From the NCBI GenBank assembly GCA_003150405.1, contig QAMM01000007.1, positions 1 through 64,000 of the forward strand: a stretch of 64,000 nucleotides of DNA, in the 5' to 3' direction. The translations under genes were made by a program, and so were the position numbers. The notes beneath the pieces were generated by a model that saw nothing but the letters and a program-made list of their open reading frames with translations, ran no database searches and was not told where the DNA came from. This document shows, in pieces, positions 53,885 through 62,058 of the stretch. Every line of letters begins with the position of its first letter. Within the stretch, counting starts at the first letter, position 1. This DNA is from Clostridiales bacterium. Its GTDB lineage: Bacteria > Bacillota > Clostridia > Oscillospirales > Ruminococcaceae.

Positions 53885-53913
53885 ACTATACATCATTATT
53901 TTATGTCTGTCAA
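53885..53913 (-). promoter_or_regulatory. Promoter of the csoR-ATPase operon
   Basis: On the minus strand a perfect TTGACA (complement of 53908-53913), 17 bp spacer, TATAGT (complement of 53885-53890). Confidence 0.88.
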
Positions 53914-54131
53914 CTCTTGTAATACTTCCACTTTTTACATACCTGTTATTCCCGGTGGGAATCGGTTGCATCATGGAACAAGAAGCACCCTACTTCCCAG
54001 CTAAAAAGAGCCGTTTAAAATAAACGCCTATATGCTTGTAGTAAAAGCGGGATAAGAGCCGCTCAAGATTAATTTTATTTTATAGATAGTACAAAAACAT
54101 ATTTATAAAAAAGAAAATATTAAAATTTTAG

Positions 54132-54866
54132 ATGAAAGAAAAACGAATTGTATTTATCTGCATTGGTTTTCTGCTCATTGTTGTCATATTGGTCGCCGCT
54201 CTCTGGCCTCGGGGCTCCAAGCAGTATGATTTCAAGCTGTTCGACAACCCGCCGGTGGCCTCGGTTGGCGTAGTGCCCTTTGAAGACCAAATGGAAGGGA
54301 TCAAAATTATTGCAGACGTAACGGTCAAGCAGTTTCTTCCGGATGTCACACGGCAGTACATTCCCACTGAATATTATGAGAAAACCGAACCGACCATGGA
54401 ACCCTTTGAATACACTGTGAAGCGGGTAGAACTCACAGTAAATGAAACTTGGGCCGGAATGGAGCAGGAAAGTATTATTCTGTCGCTCAGCCCGGTCGGC
54501 TCTTTCTGCTCACCGGATTTTCATGCAGGGGATCGCTTTGTCATGAGTCTTCATCCGTATGATGAAGACTACGGACCAGTGAGCGCAATTTCTAGCTGCT
54601 TCTATGTAGCCAGCGACGAAAAAGTCTACCCTGGCACCCTGCAGCAGCCTATGACGCGTGTTTCCCGCATGGATTTGACCAGCTTCAAACAGGAATTTCA
54701 GGCGCTTTATGCAGAACTTGATAAAAACGAAAAGAGCGGGGCAGTTCCCCGCTTTTTCTTTTGTTTTCATCCGTTTTTACAGAATTATCATCCGAAGCAA
54801 AAAACCAGAATGGGAAACAAGAAACAGAGAGAAAAGGAGATATTAAGAGCGATTACAAGAGTATAA
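54132..54866 (+). CDS. Unknown protein with N-terminal anchor and outside domain
   Basis: 244 residues as read. One hydrophobic helix (FICIGFLLIVVILVAALW, 8-25) then an outside domain with YDFKLFDNPPVASVGVVPFE and FHAGDRFVMSLHPYDEDYGP. This last block resembles FLQGSRYLVLLGDDAYSGYH in the lipoprotein at 57330, so the two are distant relatives. From codon about 199 the frame runs through a perfect intrinsic terminator (54729-54763) and adds some 40 basic residues (KQKTRMGNKKQREKEILRA), so the stop codon was probably lost. No ribosome site is visible before the ATG. Family unknown. Confidence 0.6.
   Translation: MKEKRIVFICIGFLLIVVILVAALWPRGSKQYDFKLFDNPPVASVGVVPFEDQMEGIKIIADVTVKQFLPDVTRQYIPTEYYEKTEPTMEPFEYTVKRVELTVNETWAGMEQESIILSLSPVGSFCSPDFHAGDRFVMSLHPYDEDYGPVSAISSCFYVASDEKVYPGTLQQPMTRVSRMDLTSFKQEFQALYAELDKNEKSGAVPRFFFCFHPFLQNYHPKQKTRMGNKKQREKEILRAITRV
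54729..54763 (+). terminator. Intrinsic terminator inside the end of the 54132 gene
   Basis: GCGGGG (54736-54741) pairs with CCCCGC (54747-54752), extended by AAAA/TTTT, followed by TTTTTCTTTT. It would end most transcripts before the last 35 to 40 codons of the open frame. Confidence 0.8.
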
Positions 54867-54899
54867 GGGATGTAAATTAAAAAAAACAAAAAATAACAA

Positions 54900-54928
54900 T
54901 TGACAAGCACATACCGCCATATTATAAT
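54900..54928 (+). promoter_or_regulatory. Promoter of rplM-rpsI
   Basis: Perfect consensus: TTGACA (54900-54905), 17 bp spacer, TATAAT (54923-54928). Confidence 0.95.
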
Positions 54929-54935
54929 AATTGAG

Positions 54936-55003
54936 CAACTGAAAATCTGTGTTTTCGAACGTCTTCGGGCGTTTTTTGTGAAAACCATAGTGAAGATGGA
55001 GGG
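54936..55003 (+). promoter_or_regulatory. Ribosomal protein L13 leader with possible attenuator
   Basis: About 70 nt from the start point to the ribosome site of rplM. It contains ACGTC-TTCG-GGCGT (54959-54972) followed by TTTTTT (54972-54977), a small UUCG-capped terminator-like stem. L13 leaders that respond to ribosomal proteins are known in Firmicutes; whether this is one is inference. Confidence 0.5.
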
Positions 55004-55009
55004 AATCCC

Positions 55010-55438
55010 ATGTCAACCTATATGCCAAAAGCGAGCGAGATTACGCGTAAATGGTATGTGTTGGACGCTGCCGGCAAACCGCTGGGCCGCGTTGCTGCAA
55101 AAGCTGCGCACATTCTGCACGGCAAACACAAACCAACCTTTACGCCCCACATGGATTGCGGTGACCACGTCATCGTCATCAATGCCGAAAAAGCTGTTCT
55201 CACCGGGAACAAGCTCAACCAGAAGGTGTACCAGTGGCATACCGGCTGGGTCGGCGGACTGAAAGAAGTCAAATACAGCAAATTGATGGAAGAGAACCCG
55301 GAAAAGGCTATGACATTGGCCATTGAGGGCATGCTTCCTCACAACAAACTTGGCGCCGCTCAGCTGCGCCGTCTGCGTGTTTACAGAGGAGCCGAGCACA
55401 ACAATGCCGCTCAGAACCCTGTAAACTGCGAGTTTTAA
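55010..55438 (+). CDS. rplM: 50S ribosomal protein L13
   Basis: 142 residues, full length for L13. Motifs ITRKWYVLDAAGKPLGRVA, GDHVIVINAEKAVLTG and AIEGMLPHNKLGAAQLRRLR are conserved. It binds 23S rRNA early in 50S assembly. GGAGGG precedes the ATG. Cotranscribed with rpsI, 13 bp downstream, the universal pair. Confidence 0.98.
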   Translation: MSTYMPKASEITRKWYVLDAAGKPLGRVAAKAAHILHGKHKPTFTPHMDCGDHVIVINAEKAVLTGNKLNQKVYQWHTGWVGGLKEVKYSKLMEENPEKAMTLAIEGMLPHNKLGAAQLRRLRVYRGAEHNNAAQNPVNCEF

Positions 55439-55451
55439 GTAAGAGGAGGCA

Positions 55452-55856
55452 ATGGAAATGTACGAATCGAAACCTTATTTCTACGGCACCGGCAGAAGAA
55501 AAAGCTCGGTCGCACGTGTTCGCGTTTATGCTGGCAACGGCAATATCACCATCAACGGCAGAGACATTGACGATTATTTCGGCCTTGAAACGCTGAAACT
55601 CATTGTTCGTCAGCCGCTCAACCTCACCGACTGCCTCGGCAAGTTCGACATTGTCTGCACCGTTGCAGGCGGCGGCGTTACCGGCCAGGCTGGTGCAATC
55701 CGTCACGGTATTTCCCGTGCGCTGCTCCAGTACAACGAGGAACTCCGTCCGGTCCTGAAAAAAGCTGGCTTCCTGACCCGTGACCCACGTATGAAAGAGC
55801 GTAAAAAGTACGGCCTCAAGGCAGCTCGTCGCGCTCCGCAGTTCAGCAAGAGATAG
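55452..55856 (+). CDS. rpsI: 30S ribosomal protein S9
   Basis: 134 residues. The first part [20 protein letters not shown] and the C-terminus [20 protein letters not shown], ending in FSKR, are diagnostic; the C-terminal tail reaches the P-site tRNA. AGAGGAGGCA precedes the ATG (a second ATG two codons later is possible). Followed by a terminator. Confidence 0.98.
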   Translation: MEMYESKPYFYGTGRRKSSVARVRVYAGNGNITINGRDIDDYFGLETLKLIVRQPLNLTDCLGKFDIVCTVAGGGVTGQAGAIRHGISRALLQYNEELRPVLKKAGFLTRDPRMKERKKYGLKAARRAPQFSKR

Positions 55857-55876
55857 TTTGCCGTTTACGGCGTTTC

Positions 55877-55907
55877 AATCCCGCAGGGTTTTCCTGCGGG
55901 ATTTTTT
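55877..55907 (+). terminator. Terminator of rplM-rpsI
   Basis: AATCCCGCAGG pairs with CCTGCGGGATT around GTTTT, followed by TTTTT. Confidence 0.93.
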
Positions 55908-56121
55908 ATTTTATACGCAGCAAGTGGCTCCCGCGCAAACAAACGCCAGCGGTTTCGTGTCTCTTCTCTTCTCAAAAAAAGCTCGCTATTCCTCCTGGGA
56001 TCGCATATAATAGAGAATGAAAGGACAGGCTGGGCAGTCTGCCGCCAGAACGGCATTCCCGGCAAAAACGCGGCAGCCCCGCTCCAGCCCGTCTGTCATT
56101 TCATTTGAAAGGAAGGTGTCC

Positions 56122-57177
56122 ATGCGCTTTTTGCCGGCCAAAGAAGCCGCCGCTCAATGGAACATGTCTCTGCAGCAGGTTGACGCCCTTTGCCAAAACG
56201 GGCAAATCCCCGGCGCGTACCAGAATAACAGCGGCTGGATGCTCCCCGCCGATCTGCCAAGATCCAAAAGTTTGCCGACCTCCCGGCCATTGCTGAAGCC
56301 CTTTGTAAAATGGGCAGGCGGCAAAAACCATCTGTTAGCCAGTATTCGCAAACAATATCCAGCTGGGCTGGGTTCCGAAATCACCCGATATGCCGAGCCT
56401 TTTGTCGGCGGCGGAGCGGTGCTGTTTGACCTCCTCTCCCGTTATTCACTGGAAGAGGTTTATATCAACGACATCAACCCTGAACTAATCCGCACCTACG
56501 AAGCCATCCGGGATCATGTATCTTCCCTGATCGAACAGCTGTCCGCCATGCAGCAAAACTATCTCCCGCTGGATTCCGAGCACCGCAGGATCTACTATTA
56601 TCAAAAACGGGAACGCTATAACGCACTTTTGCTGGAACAGAGCAGCAAACAGAAGCTGGAAAAGGCTGCGCTGTTCCTTTTCCTCAACAAGACCTGCTTC
56701 AACGGGCTGTACCGGGTAAACCGCAAGGGGCTGTTCAATGTCCCTATGGGGGATTATAAGGCCCCCTGCATTTGCGACAGCGAGAATCTGCTCCGCATTT
56801 CCCAGGCGATTCAGCATGTGACCATGACCTGCGGGGATTACCGTCAGGCCGCAAAATTTATTGACGCTCACACCTTTGTCTATTTTGATCCGCCTTACCG
56901 TCCCTTGTCACCCACCGCAAATTTCACCAGCTATTCCGAACACACATTCGGCGATCAGCAGCAAGCCGAACTCGCCCGCTTTTTTGCAGAAATGGCCGCG
57001 GTCGGCGCGCGGGTGCTGTTAAGCAACTCCGACCCCAAAAACGCCGACCCGGACGATACCTTTCTGGACGATCTTTACCAGGACTTTCAAATTCACCGAA
57101 TTCAAGCCGCCCGCTTTATCAACAGCAAAGGGAGTGGACGTGGAAAAATCAGCGAACTACTGATTTCAAACGGATAA
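56122..57177 (+). CDS. Dam-type DNA adenine methylase with N-terminal DNA-binding helix-turn-helix
   Basis: 351 residues from the ATG at 56122 after GGAAGGTG. Residues 1-50 (AKEAAAQWNMSLQQVDALCQ, NGQIPGAYQNNSGWMLPADL) are an excisionase/MerR-like helix-turn-helix. The D12-class methylase follows: FVKWAGGKN (AdoMet site), EPFVGGGAVLFDL, the DPPY catalytic motif in FVYFDPPYRPL, and the C-terminal block ISELLISN. Dam enzymes methylate adenine, usually in GATC. No restriction gene is adjacent, so it is an orphan. An upstream TATAAT (about 56006-56011) may be its -10; no -35 is clear. Confidence 0.92.
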   Translation: MRFLPAKEAAAQWNMSLQQVDALCQNGQIPGAYQNNSGWMLPADLPRSKSLPTSRPLLKPFVKWAGGKNHLLASIRKQYPAGLGSEITRYAEPFVGGGAVLFDLLSRYSLEEVYINDINPELIRTYEAIRDHVSSLIEQLSAMQQNYLPLDSEHRRIYYYQKRERYNALLLEQSSKQKLEKAALFLFLNKTCFNGLYRVNRKGLFNVPMGDYKAPCICDSENLLRISQAIQHVTMTCGDYRQAAKFIDAHTFVYFDPPYRPLSPTANFTSYSEHTFGDQQQAELARFFAEMAAVGARVLLSNSDPKNADPDDTFLDDLYQDFQIHRIQAARFINSKGSGRGKISELLISNG

Positions 57178-57329
57178 CCCCGTCAGATGATCCGTAGGAT
57201 TATGCTATTGAACAGAGTGCCTTTTCAGTTCTCTCGGCGGTTCCCAGCTAAGAATCAAAAAGGGGTTTATAAACAGCAGTGATAAAATAAAATTCGAACT
57301 CATTGTGACTGTTTGAACAGGAGTCAGTG

Positions 57330-57974
57330 ATGAAACGCTTTTACCGGTTACTGACAGGCTTTATAAGCCTTCTTCTTACTTCCTGCACTCTGCTAAATTT
57401 GTCAGAACAGGCGACCCACGAACTCTGTCAAACCCATTCGGACAACCTTCAGTGGATGCGGTATGTTTCACCGGGTTACAGCTATTTTTCCCGGAATGCT
57501 CTGCGTGACCTTTTGCGTCAGGCACAGGAGAATAGTTCTCATAAGCTGGCTTACTGCGTGGTTACCGCCGTTCAGGCGGAACCGGTTTCTGCGGAAAACG
57601 AGGGAGCTTTGGTTACCTTTGCCGTCGACGAGGTACTGTGGGGTAACTGCTATTCCGCAGGAGATACTGCAGTTGTAAGGACTCTGAATCATGCGGGCAT
57701 GGACCAAGATTTTTTGCAGGGCAGCCGTTATCTGGTACTGCTCGGCGATGATGCTTATTCTGGCTACCATTCCATGTACGGGCCATGGTCGTTTTATCTG
57801 ACCGAAGACAATCTTCTGGTCAGCCCGTTTGGATGTGCCGTGGAAGAACAGGAGGCTGTTACCGCGTCTCAAAATCCGGCAAGCGGCGAAATACAGTGGG
57901 ATTGGAGCATTGAAGCAAGGTATTACACCGGCAAAACGCTGGAGGAATTTTGCGCAGACCTCCTTCCGGATTAA
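57330..57974 (+). CDS. Predicted lipoprotein of unknown function
   Basis: 214 residues. A signal peptide ends in a lipobox (LLTSC, Cys about 20), so it is anchored on the outer face of the membrane. The domain GALVTFAVDEVLWGNCYSAG, FLQGSRYLVLLGDDAYSGYH and SFYLTEDNLLVSPFG resembles the outside domain of the protein at 54132. ATG chosen over a GTG directly before it; AGGAGT lies upstream. Not a family I can name. Confidence 0.75.
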   Translation: MKRFYRLLTGFISLLLTSCTLLNLSEQATHELCQTHSDNLQWMRYVSPGYSYFSRNALRDLLRQAQENSSHKLAYCVVTAVQAEPVSAENEGALVTFAVDEVLWGNCYSAGDTAVVRTLNHAGMDQDFLQGSRYLVLLGDDAYSGYHSMYGPWSFYLTEDNLLVSPFGCAVEEQEAVTASQNPASGEIQWDWSIEARYYTGKTLEEFCADLLPD

Positions 57975-58004
57975 CTTTTCAAGTCATTCGGCTCACGATA
58001 CCGG

Positions 58005-58045
58005 CAAGCCGTTCCAGTCTTTTGAGAACGGCTTGTTTCTTTTTC
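58005..58045 (+). terminator. Terminator of the lipoprotein gene
   Basis: CAAGCCGTTC pairs with GAACGGCTTG around an 11 nt loop, followed by TTTCTTTTTC. Confidence 0.88.
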
Positions 58046-58080
58046 TTCCCGCAGCCCCGCCTTTTTCATTTTTTGTACCC

Positions 58081-58109
58081 TTGTACATCTTCTACGGCGT
58101 GTGTATAAT
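58081..58109 (+). promoter_or_regulatory. Promoter of the GH5-like gene
   Basis: TTGTAC (58081-58086), 17 bp spacer, perfect TATAAT (58104-58109). Leader about 26 nt. Confidence 0.85.
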
Positions 58110-58142
58110 GGAAGCATATCAGCCATAAAAGGAGTCTTATTC

Positions 58143-59315
58143 ATGAAATTACGCAACGATTACAGCGATATCCGCGGTGTCTGCCATTATCCGGACGCCT
58201 CCAAATCCAAGGAACAGGTGGAGCGCGAGCTTGGTTATGCCGAACGCCTTCAAATCAACTCCATCCGCTTCTGGCTCCGCCAGGAGGAATGGGAAGCAGA
58301 CGCAGACGGCTATTTTGACCTGGTGCTGGATTTTATTCGCCGCTGCAATGCCCACGGCATTTCGGTCATGCCAATTTTCTGGAACGGCAATTCCATCGCC
58401 TCCTTCACCACTCCAACCGAAGCGGAATGGCAGAAGATGGAAAAGTATGCCGCTGCCGTGATGAACGCTCTGAAAGGCGAGCCGAACATCCTCATGTGGG
58501 ATGTCATGAACGAGCCCTACTGTAACGATTACATCCGCAAGTGCCCGGACCCCGCCCTGCTTCCGGAACGGATGGACAACCTGCAACAACTGGTGCGCCG
58601 GATGTGCGGCATCATCCGCGGGCTCGACCCGGACGGCGTACTCACGGTAGGGCATGAGCTGATTTCCCACTGCGAATCCACCGTGGATTTGATTGACGTG
58701 ATCAGCTTCCATGACTACCTCAAAACCCGCGCGGAAATTGAAGCGGTCTATACTGCGGCAGAACAGCTCTCCCAGAAAACCGGAAAACCGCTGCTCAATA
58801 CCGAGACTGGGTGCATCGGCCGTTCCAACCCTTACGACCTGGAGCTGGAGATCTGCAGCTCCCACAAGGTCGGCTGGTACCTGTTCCAGCTCATGGTAGA
58901 AGGCTCCTGGGGGGATATTCACGGCATTGTCTACCCGGACGGCACCATCCGCGACCCGGCCATCGTCGCCGCCATGTTCGGCTTTTACCGCAAGCGCTCT
59001 CCCGGCCGGATGCGCGCCAACCCCAACAAAGAAGGCTATGTTTACGGCGCTATCGAAGCAGTGGAACAGGCACTCCGCGTAGAGGAAACCGCCCTGTTCC
59101 AGAGCAAACGGAAAACCACTGACGACATTCTGGAGGCCGCAGAGCGCTGCGTCAATATTCTGGAAAGCAACGAGCTGGTGCCCATGTGGAACCCGCCCTC
59201 TGCACAGATTGCCGACTGGCGCGCCCAGCCGGAAGCGGAACGCGACCTGCTCGCCATTAAAAAGTTTGCATACGACATGGCCAAACTGCTGCGGGAATCC
59301 TGCCTGATTTTATAA
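58143..59315 (+). CDS. Glycoside hydrolase of the GH5/cellulase-like TIM-barrel group
   Basis: 390 residues from the ATG at 58143 after AAAAGGAGTC. TIM-barrel with Glu124 in LMWDVMNEPY (acid/base) and Glu221 in PLLNTETGC (nucleophile), about 97 residues apart as expected for clan GH-A. Strand-end motifs INSIRFWLRQ and ISVMPIFWNG also fit. The last 90 residues are an extra helical part. No signal peptide, so it acts inside on imported oligosaccharides. The exact family (GH5 subfamily or an unclassified relative) cannot be set by eye. Confidence 0.8.
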   Translation: MKLRNDYSDIRGVCHYPDASKSKEQVERELGYAERLQINSIRFWLRQEEWEADADGYFDLVLDFIRRCNAHGISVMPIFWNGNSIASFTTPTEAEWQKMEKYAAAVMNALKGEPNILMWDVMNEPYCNDYIRKCPDPALLPERMDNLQQLVRRMCGIIRGLDPDGVLTVGHELISHCESTVDLIDVISFHDYLKTRAEIEAVYTAAEQLSQKTGKPLLNTETGCIGRSNPYDLELEICSSHKVGWYLFQLMVEGSWGDIHGIVYPDGTIRDPAIVAAMFGFYRKRSPGRMRANPNKEGYVYGAIEAVEQALRVEETALFQSKRKTTDDILEAAERCVNILESNELVPMWNPPSAQIADWRAQPEAERDLLAIKKFAYDMAKLLRESCLIL

Positions 59316-59480
59316 AAATGCCGCTCCAAACAGACACGGCGGCCCTCAATGAGAAGCTGGGCGCCTTTTGTAAGGAGGGGTGCACTCTTCCGTTTTTTCA
59401 GAACACAATTCCCCTTTGAACTTTGAATTTCCTGCACAATAAAGAACCTTGCTTCTATAAATATGTTTCAATACAACTCA
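59316..59480. other. Intergenic tail after the GH5-like gene
   Basis: No gene seen; the terminator follows at 59481 and the remaining part up to 59694 has no ribosome site on either strand. Confidence 0.5.
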
Positions 59481-59516
59481 AAAGGGGCTGGCGGAAACAT
59501 TCCGCCAGCCCTTTTT
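59481..59516. terminator. Bidirectional terminator
   Basis: AAAGGGGCTGGCGGAA pairs with TTCCGCCAGCCCTTTTT. It lies between the convergent GH5-like and serine hydrolase genes. Confidence 0.92.
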
Positions 59517-59694
59517 CAATGTTTTACAAGGAATTTTTCGCCGGATTCTCTGCATCCCCGGCGCAAGCATCGGCTCTCGCACTCCGCCAGCCGGATCGTA
59601 TTCCCGCTTTTGCGTGCCTTTTTCCTGAAAGAGTCCTCTTTCGAAACAGAACACACATTCTCCAAGCGCGCTGGGAAAATCCGTTTTTCCAACG

Positions 59695-60852
59695 CTATTC
59701 AATGCAGCCGTACGCCACCGAACGCACCCGATGATGGTGGTACTCCTCATCGTTCGGCATCATCTGGTGCATATAAACCACCGAAACGCCATCCGCCGGA
59801 TCGATGGATGCCCAGGTTCCGGCCGCGCCGGTCCAGCCGAACTCGCCAACCGGCATATTGGTTACGCCCGCGGGTTCCACCAGCGTCCGTACGCCGAGGC
59901 CATACCCGTAGCCTTCGTTGTAGGAATTGGCAAAGTCCTTCATCTGGGCTTCACTCAACATATTGCGGCGCATCAGGTCAATGGTCTTGCGCCCTATCAA
60001 CCGTTTGCCTTCATAAACGCCGCCGTTTGCAAGCATCTGGGTGAATTTGATGTAATCCCGCAGCGTGCCGAACAATCCGGCGCCGCCGCCTTCGTAAACC
60101 GCATCCGGACGGTGATTGACGTCAGAAGCCTGCTCAATGGGGGTAAACACACCATTTCCCTCCGGGCGGACCATCCGCGCCATGCGGGATTCAATATCTC
60201 CAAAATAGCGATACCCGGTGCTCTCCATGCCCAGCGGTTCAAAAATTTCTTTTTGCAGGAACTCGCCAATGGTTTTGCCGGAGGTCTGCTCCACCAGCGC
60301 CGCCACCATTTCATGGCCAAAGCCATAAGCCCAATGGGTACCCGGGTCAAACCGCACCGGTACCTCCGCCATTGCGCGCACATCGTCCTGCAAGGTATAC
60401 GGCCCTTTTTCCGCAAGGCGCTGCCGTACCTCCCGCATTTTTTGCTCGGTGTAAGAATTCCCGCTCGGATAAGGCAGGCCAACCGCCATGTTAAAGGTAT
60501 CCCGCACCAGCATGGGGGACTTTGCCGGCCGAACGACAACCTCCCCATTGGGGCGCGTCTCGGCAACCTGGGTGTTTTTGTATTCCGGGAAGTAGTTGAA
60601 ATAAGGTTCGTTCAGCAAAAATTTGCCGCGCTCAAACTGCATCATGGCCGCTGTGCAGACAATGACCTTGGTCATTGAAAACAGCCGGTAAACCGTGTCC
60701 GCGGTGACCGGGCGCCCTGTCTCCGAGTCAGCGACGCCGTAATAGCCTTCATACAGGAATTTACCGTTCTGTGCGACCGCGCAGGCACAGCCGGGAACCG
60801 TGCGGCCCGCGAATTGTTTGAGCAGTTCATCTAGGTGGTTGAAGTTTGCCAT
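59695..60852 (-). CDS. Serine hydrolase, beta-lactamase/esterase family (class C type)
   Basis: 385 residues. The SxxK motif Ser59-Met-Thr-Lys62 (in RLFSMTKV) and Tyr176 in HWAYGFGHE occupy the positions of the class C active site; the third motif near FGWTGAAGTW fits the HTG/WGG-like block of EstB-type esterases. No signal peptide. Such enzymes are usually esterases or D-peptidases, so I do not call it a lactamase. AAGGAGGACAACT precedes the ATG. Monocistronic. Confidence 0.9.
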   Translation of the reverse strand: MANFNHLDELLKQFAGRTVPGCACAVAQNGKFLYEGYYGVADSETGRPVTADTVYRLFSMTKVIVCTAAMMQFERGKFLLNEPYFNYFPEYKNTQVAETRPNGEVVVRPAKSPMLVRDTFNMAVGLPYPSGNSYTEQKMREVRQRLAEKGPYTLQDDVRAMAEVPVRFDPGTHWAYGFGHEMVAALVEQTSGKTIGEFLQKEIFEPLGMESTGYRYFGDIESRMARMVRPEGNGVFTPIEQASDVNHRPDAVYEGGGAGLFGTLRDYIKFTQMLANGGVYEGKRLIGRKTIDLMRRNMLSEAQMKDFANSYNEGYGYGLGVRTLVEPAGVTNMPVGEFGWTGAAGTWASIDPADGVSVVYMHQMMPNDEEYHHHRVRSVAYGCIE

Positions 60853-60962
60853 AGTTGTCCTCCTTGCATAGTTTTTCTGCTTTCATCATAACACCGAAGT
60901 CCCGCCATGGCAATCCCTATAGGCCAATCCACCGTTTTTCCCGGTTTAATATCCAGCAGAAT

Positions 60963-61829
60963 TTACCAAACAGGCTGCGCACTTTTTGTCCAAAGCTCAA
61001 CTATGCGCTCTCGGGTCCGGTTATCCCATACTCCTACAAGCTCAATGGTCACCTGTGACGGCATCTGTTCGGCAATTCCAAGCACGGCAGACTGCGTGGG
61101 CCTATCGCTCTGCGATTCCGCCAACACCGGATTCCCCCGAAATTCACCGTTTTCATCCAATGCGGCAATCCAGAGAGCGTGTCCGGGCTGTAAGGGAGGA
61201 GCCACCGTATAATCCAGCCACAATAGCTGTAAATCCTCCGCAAAACAGGTCTGCCGAAGCGCCTGGAACGACAATTGATGACGACTTTGAGTAAACGGAT
61301 TGCAAAACACAAGTGTTTCGGAGCGCGGACACGCAAGCGCCACTGTTTTCCGCAGCTTCAGCGGAGAAAAAACAGCCGGCACCGAACAGGAGAGCTGGAC
61401 ACAGCGAATCGGCTGCGGAAGGCGGCTGTGGAATTCCACCGTGTAACGCTCAAGCACAAAGCAGTCCTGCGCTGTCAGGCCGTACCGTTCTACCTGCGGG
61501 AGAACGTCAAGCCGGGGGCGGTTGTACGGATTGTAGAAAACCGACCGCCCTTCTGCCGAATCGCTTTCCCATATTCCATTGAGCAAAACCCGCTGAAGGC
61601 CTAACGTCGGCTCCGGATTGCACAAATGTTCAAGCAGCTGTTCCCGCCGACTCATCGGGCTCCCATGCCGGAAAGTTTTGCCCTTTTCCGGCGCAAGGCG
61701 CAGGACAGCCTCCAGCAGCATTTCTCTGTCCGTTGGAACATATCCTGAAACCATGAAGGTCCCGTCCGGCGTCTCCACACAGTCGGAAAAAGCCGGGGCA
61801 CCGTGTATTTCTGTAAAAAGCCTGTTCAT
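60963..61829 (-). CDS. Unknown soluble protein
   Basis: 288 residues with AGGAGATTTCT before the ATG; the frame is open to the stop with codon use like its neighbours. N-terminal part AFSDCVETPDGTFMVSGYVP and MSRREQLLEHLCNPEPTLGL, then a beta-rich remainder (VQLSCSVPAVFSPLKLRKTV, ALWIAALDENGEFRGNPVLA). No signal peptide or membrane helix. I do not recognise the family and the neighbours give no hint. Confidence 0.7.
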   Translation of the reverse strand: MNRLFTEIHGAPAFSDCVETPDGTFMVSGYVPTDREMLLEAVLRLAPEKGKTFRHGSPMSRREQLLEHLCNPEPTLGLQRVLLNGIWESDSAEGRSVFYNPYNRPRLDVLPQVERYGLTAQDCFVLERYTVEFHSRLPQPIRCVQLSCSVPAVFSPLKLRKTVALACPRSETLVFCNPFTQSRHQLSFQALRQTCFAEDLQLLWLDYTVAPPLQPGHALWIAALDENGEFRGNPVLAESQSDRPTQSAVLGIAEQMPSQVTIELVGVWDNRTRERIVELWTKSAQPVW

Positions 61830-61957
61830 AGAAATCTCCTGTAAAAGCGGCCGGGATTTTCACACCCGCTGAAACATCTCCGTCAATGAACAAACCATAG
61901 CACACGCCGGTCTGGATTTCAAGCGTACCAATCCACAAATTTAAAAGGGCCTTTTTG

Positions 61958-61986
61958 TTGACTTTTGCGGCGAAATCGTTTACCAT
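61958..61986 (+). promoter_or_regulatory. Promoter of the zinc-ribbon gene
   Basis: TTGACT (61958-61963), 17 bp spacer, TACCAT (61981-61986). Leader about 65 nt. Confidence 0.7.
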
Positions 61987-62058
61987 AATTTCAGAGATTG
62001 TTCAGGCGAATACGGTTCGTTTTTCCAATTTTCAGAGGATGAAGAGGAGTTGGAGTAT

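Noticed and set aside
59695..60852. Beta-lactamase resistance gene
   Set aside because: SxxK and Tyr motifs fit the wider serine hydrolase family; no signal peptide, and the third motif is esterase-like.
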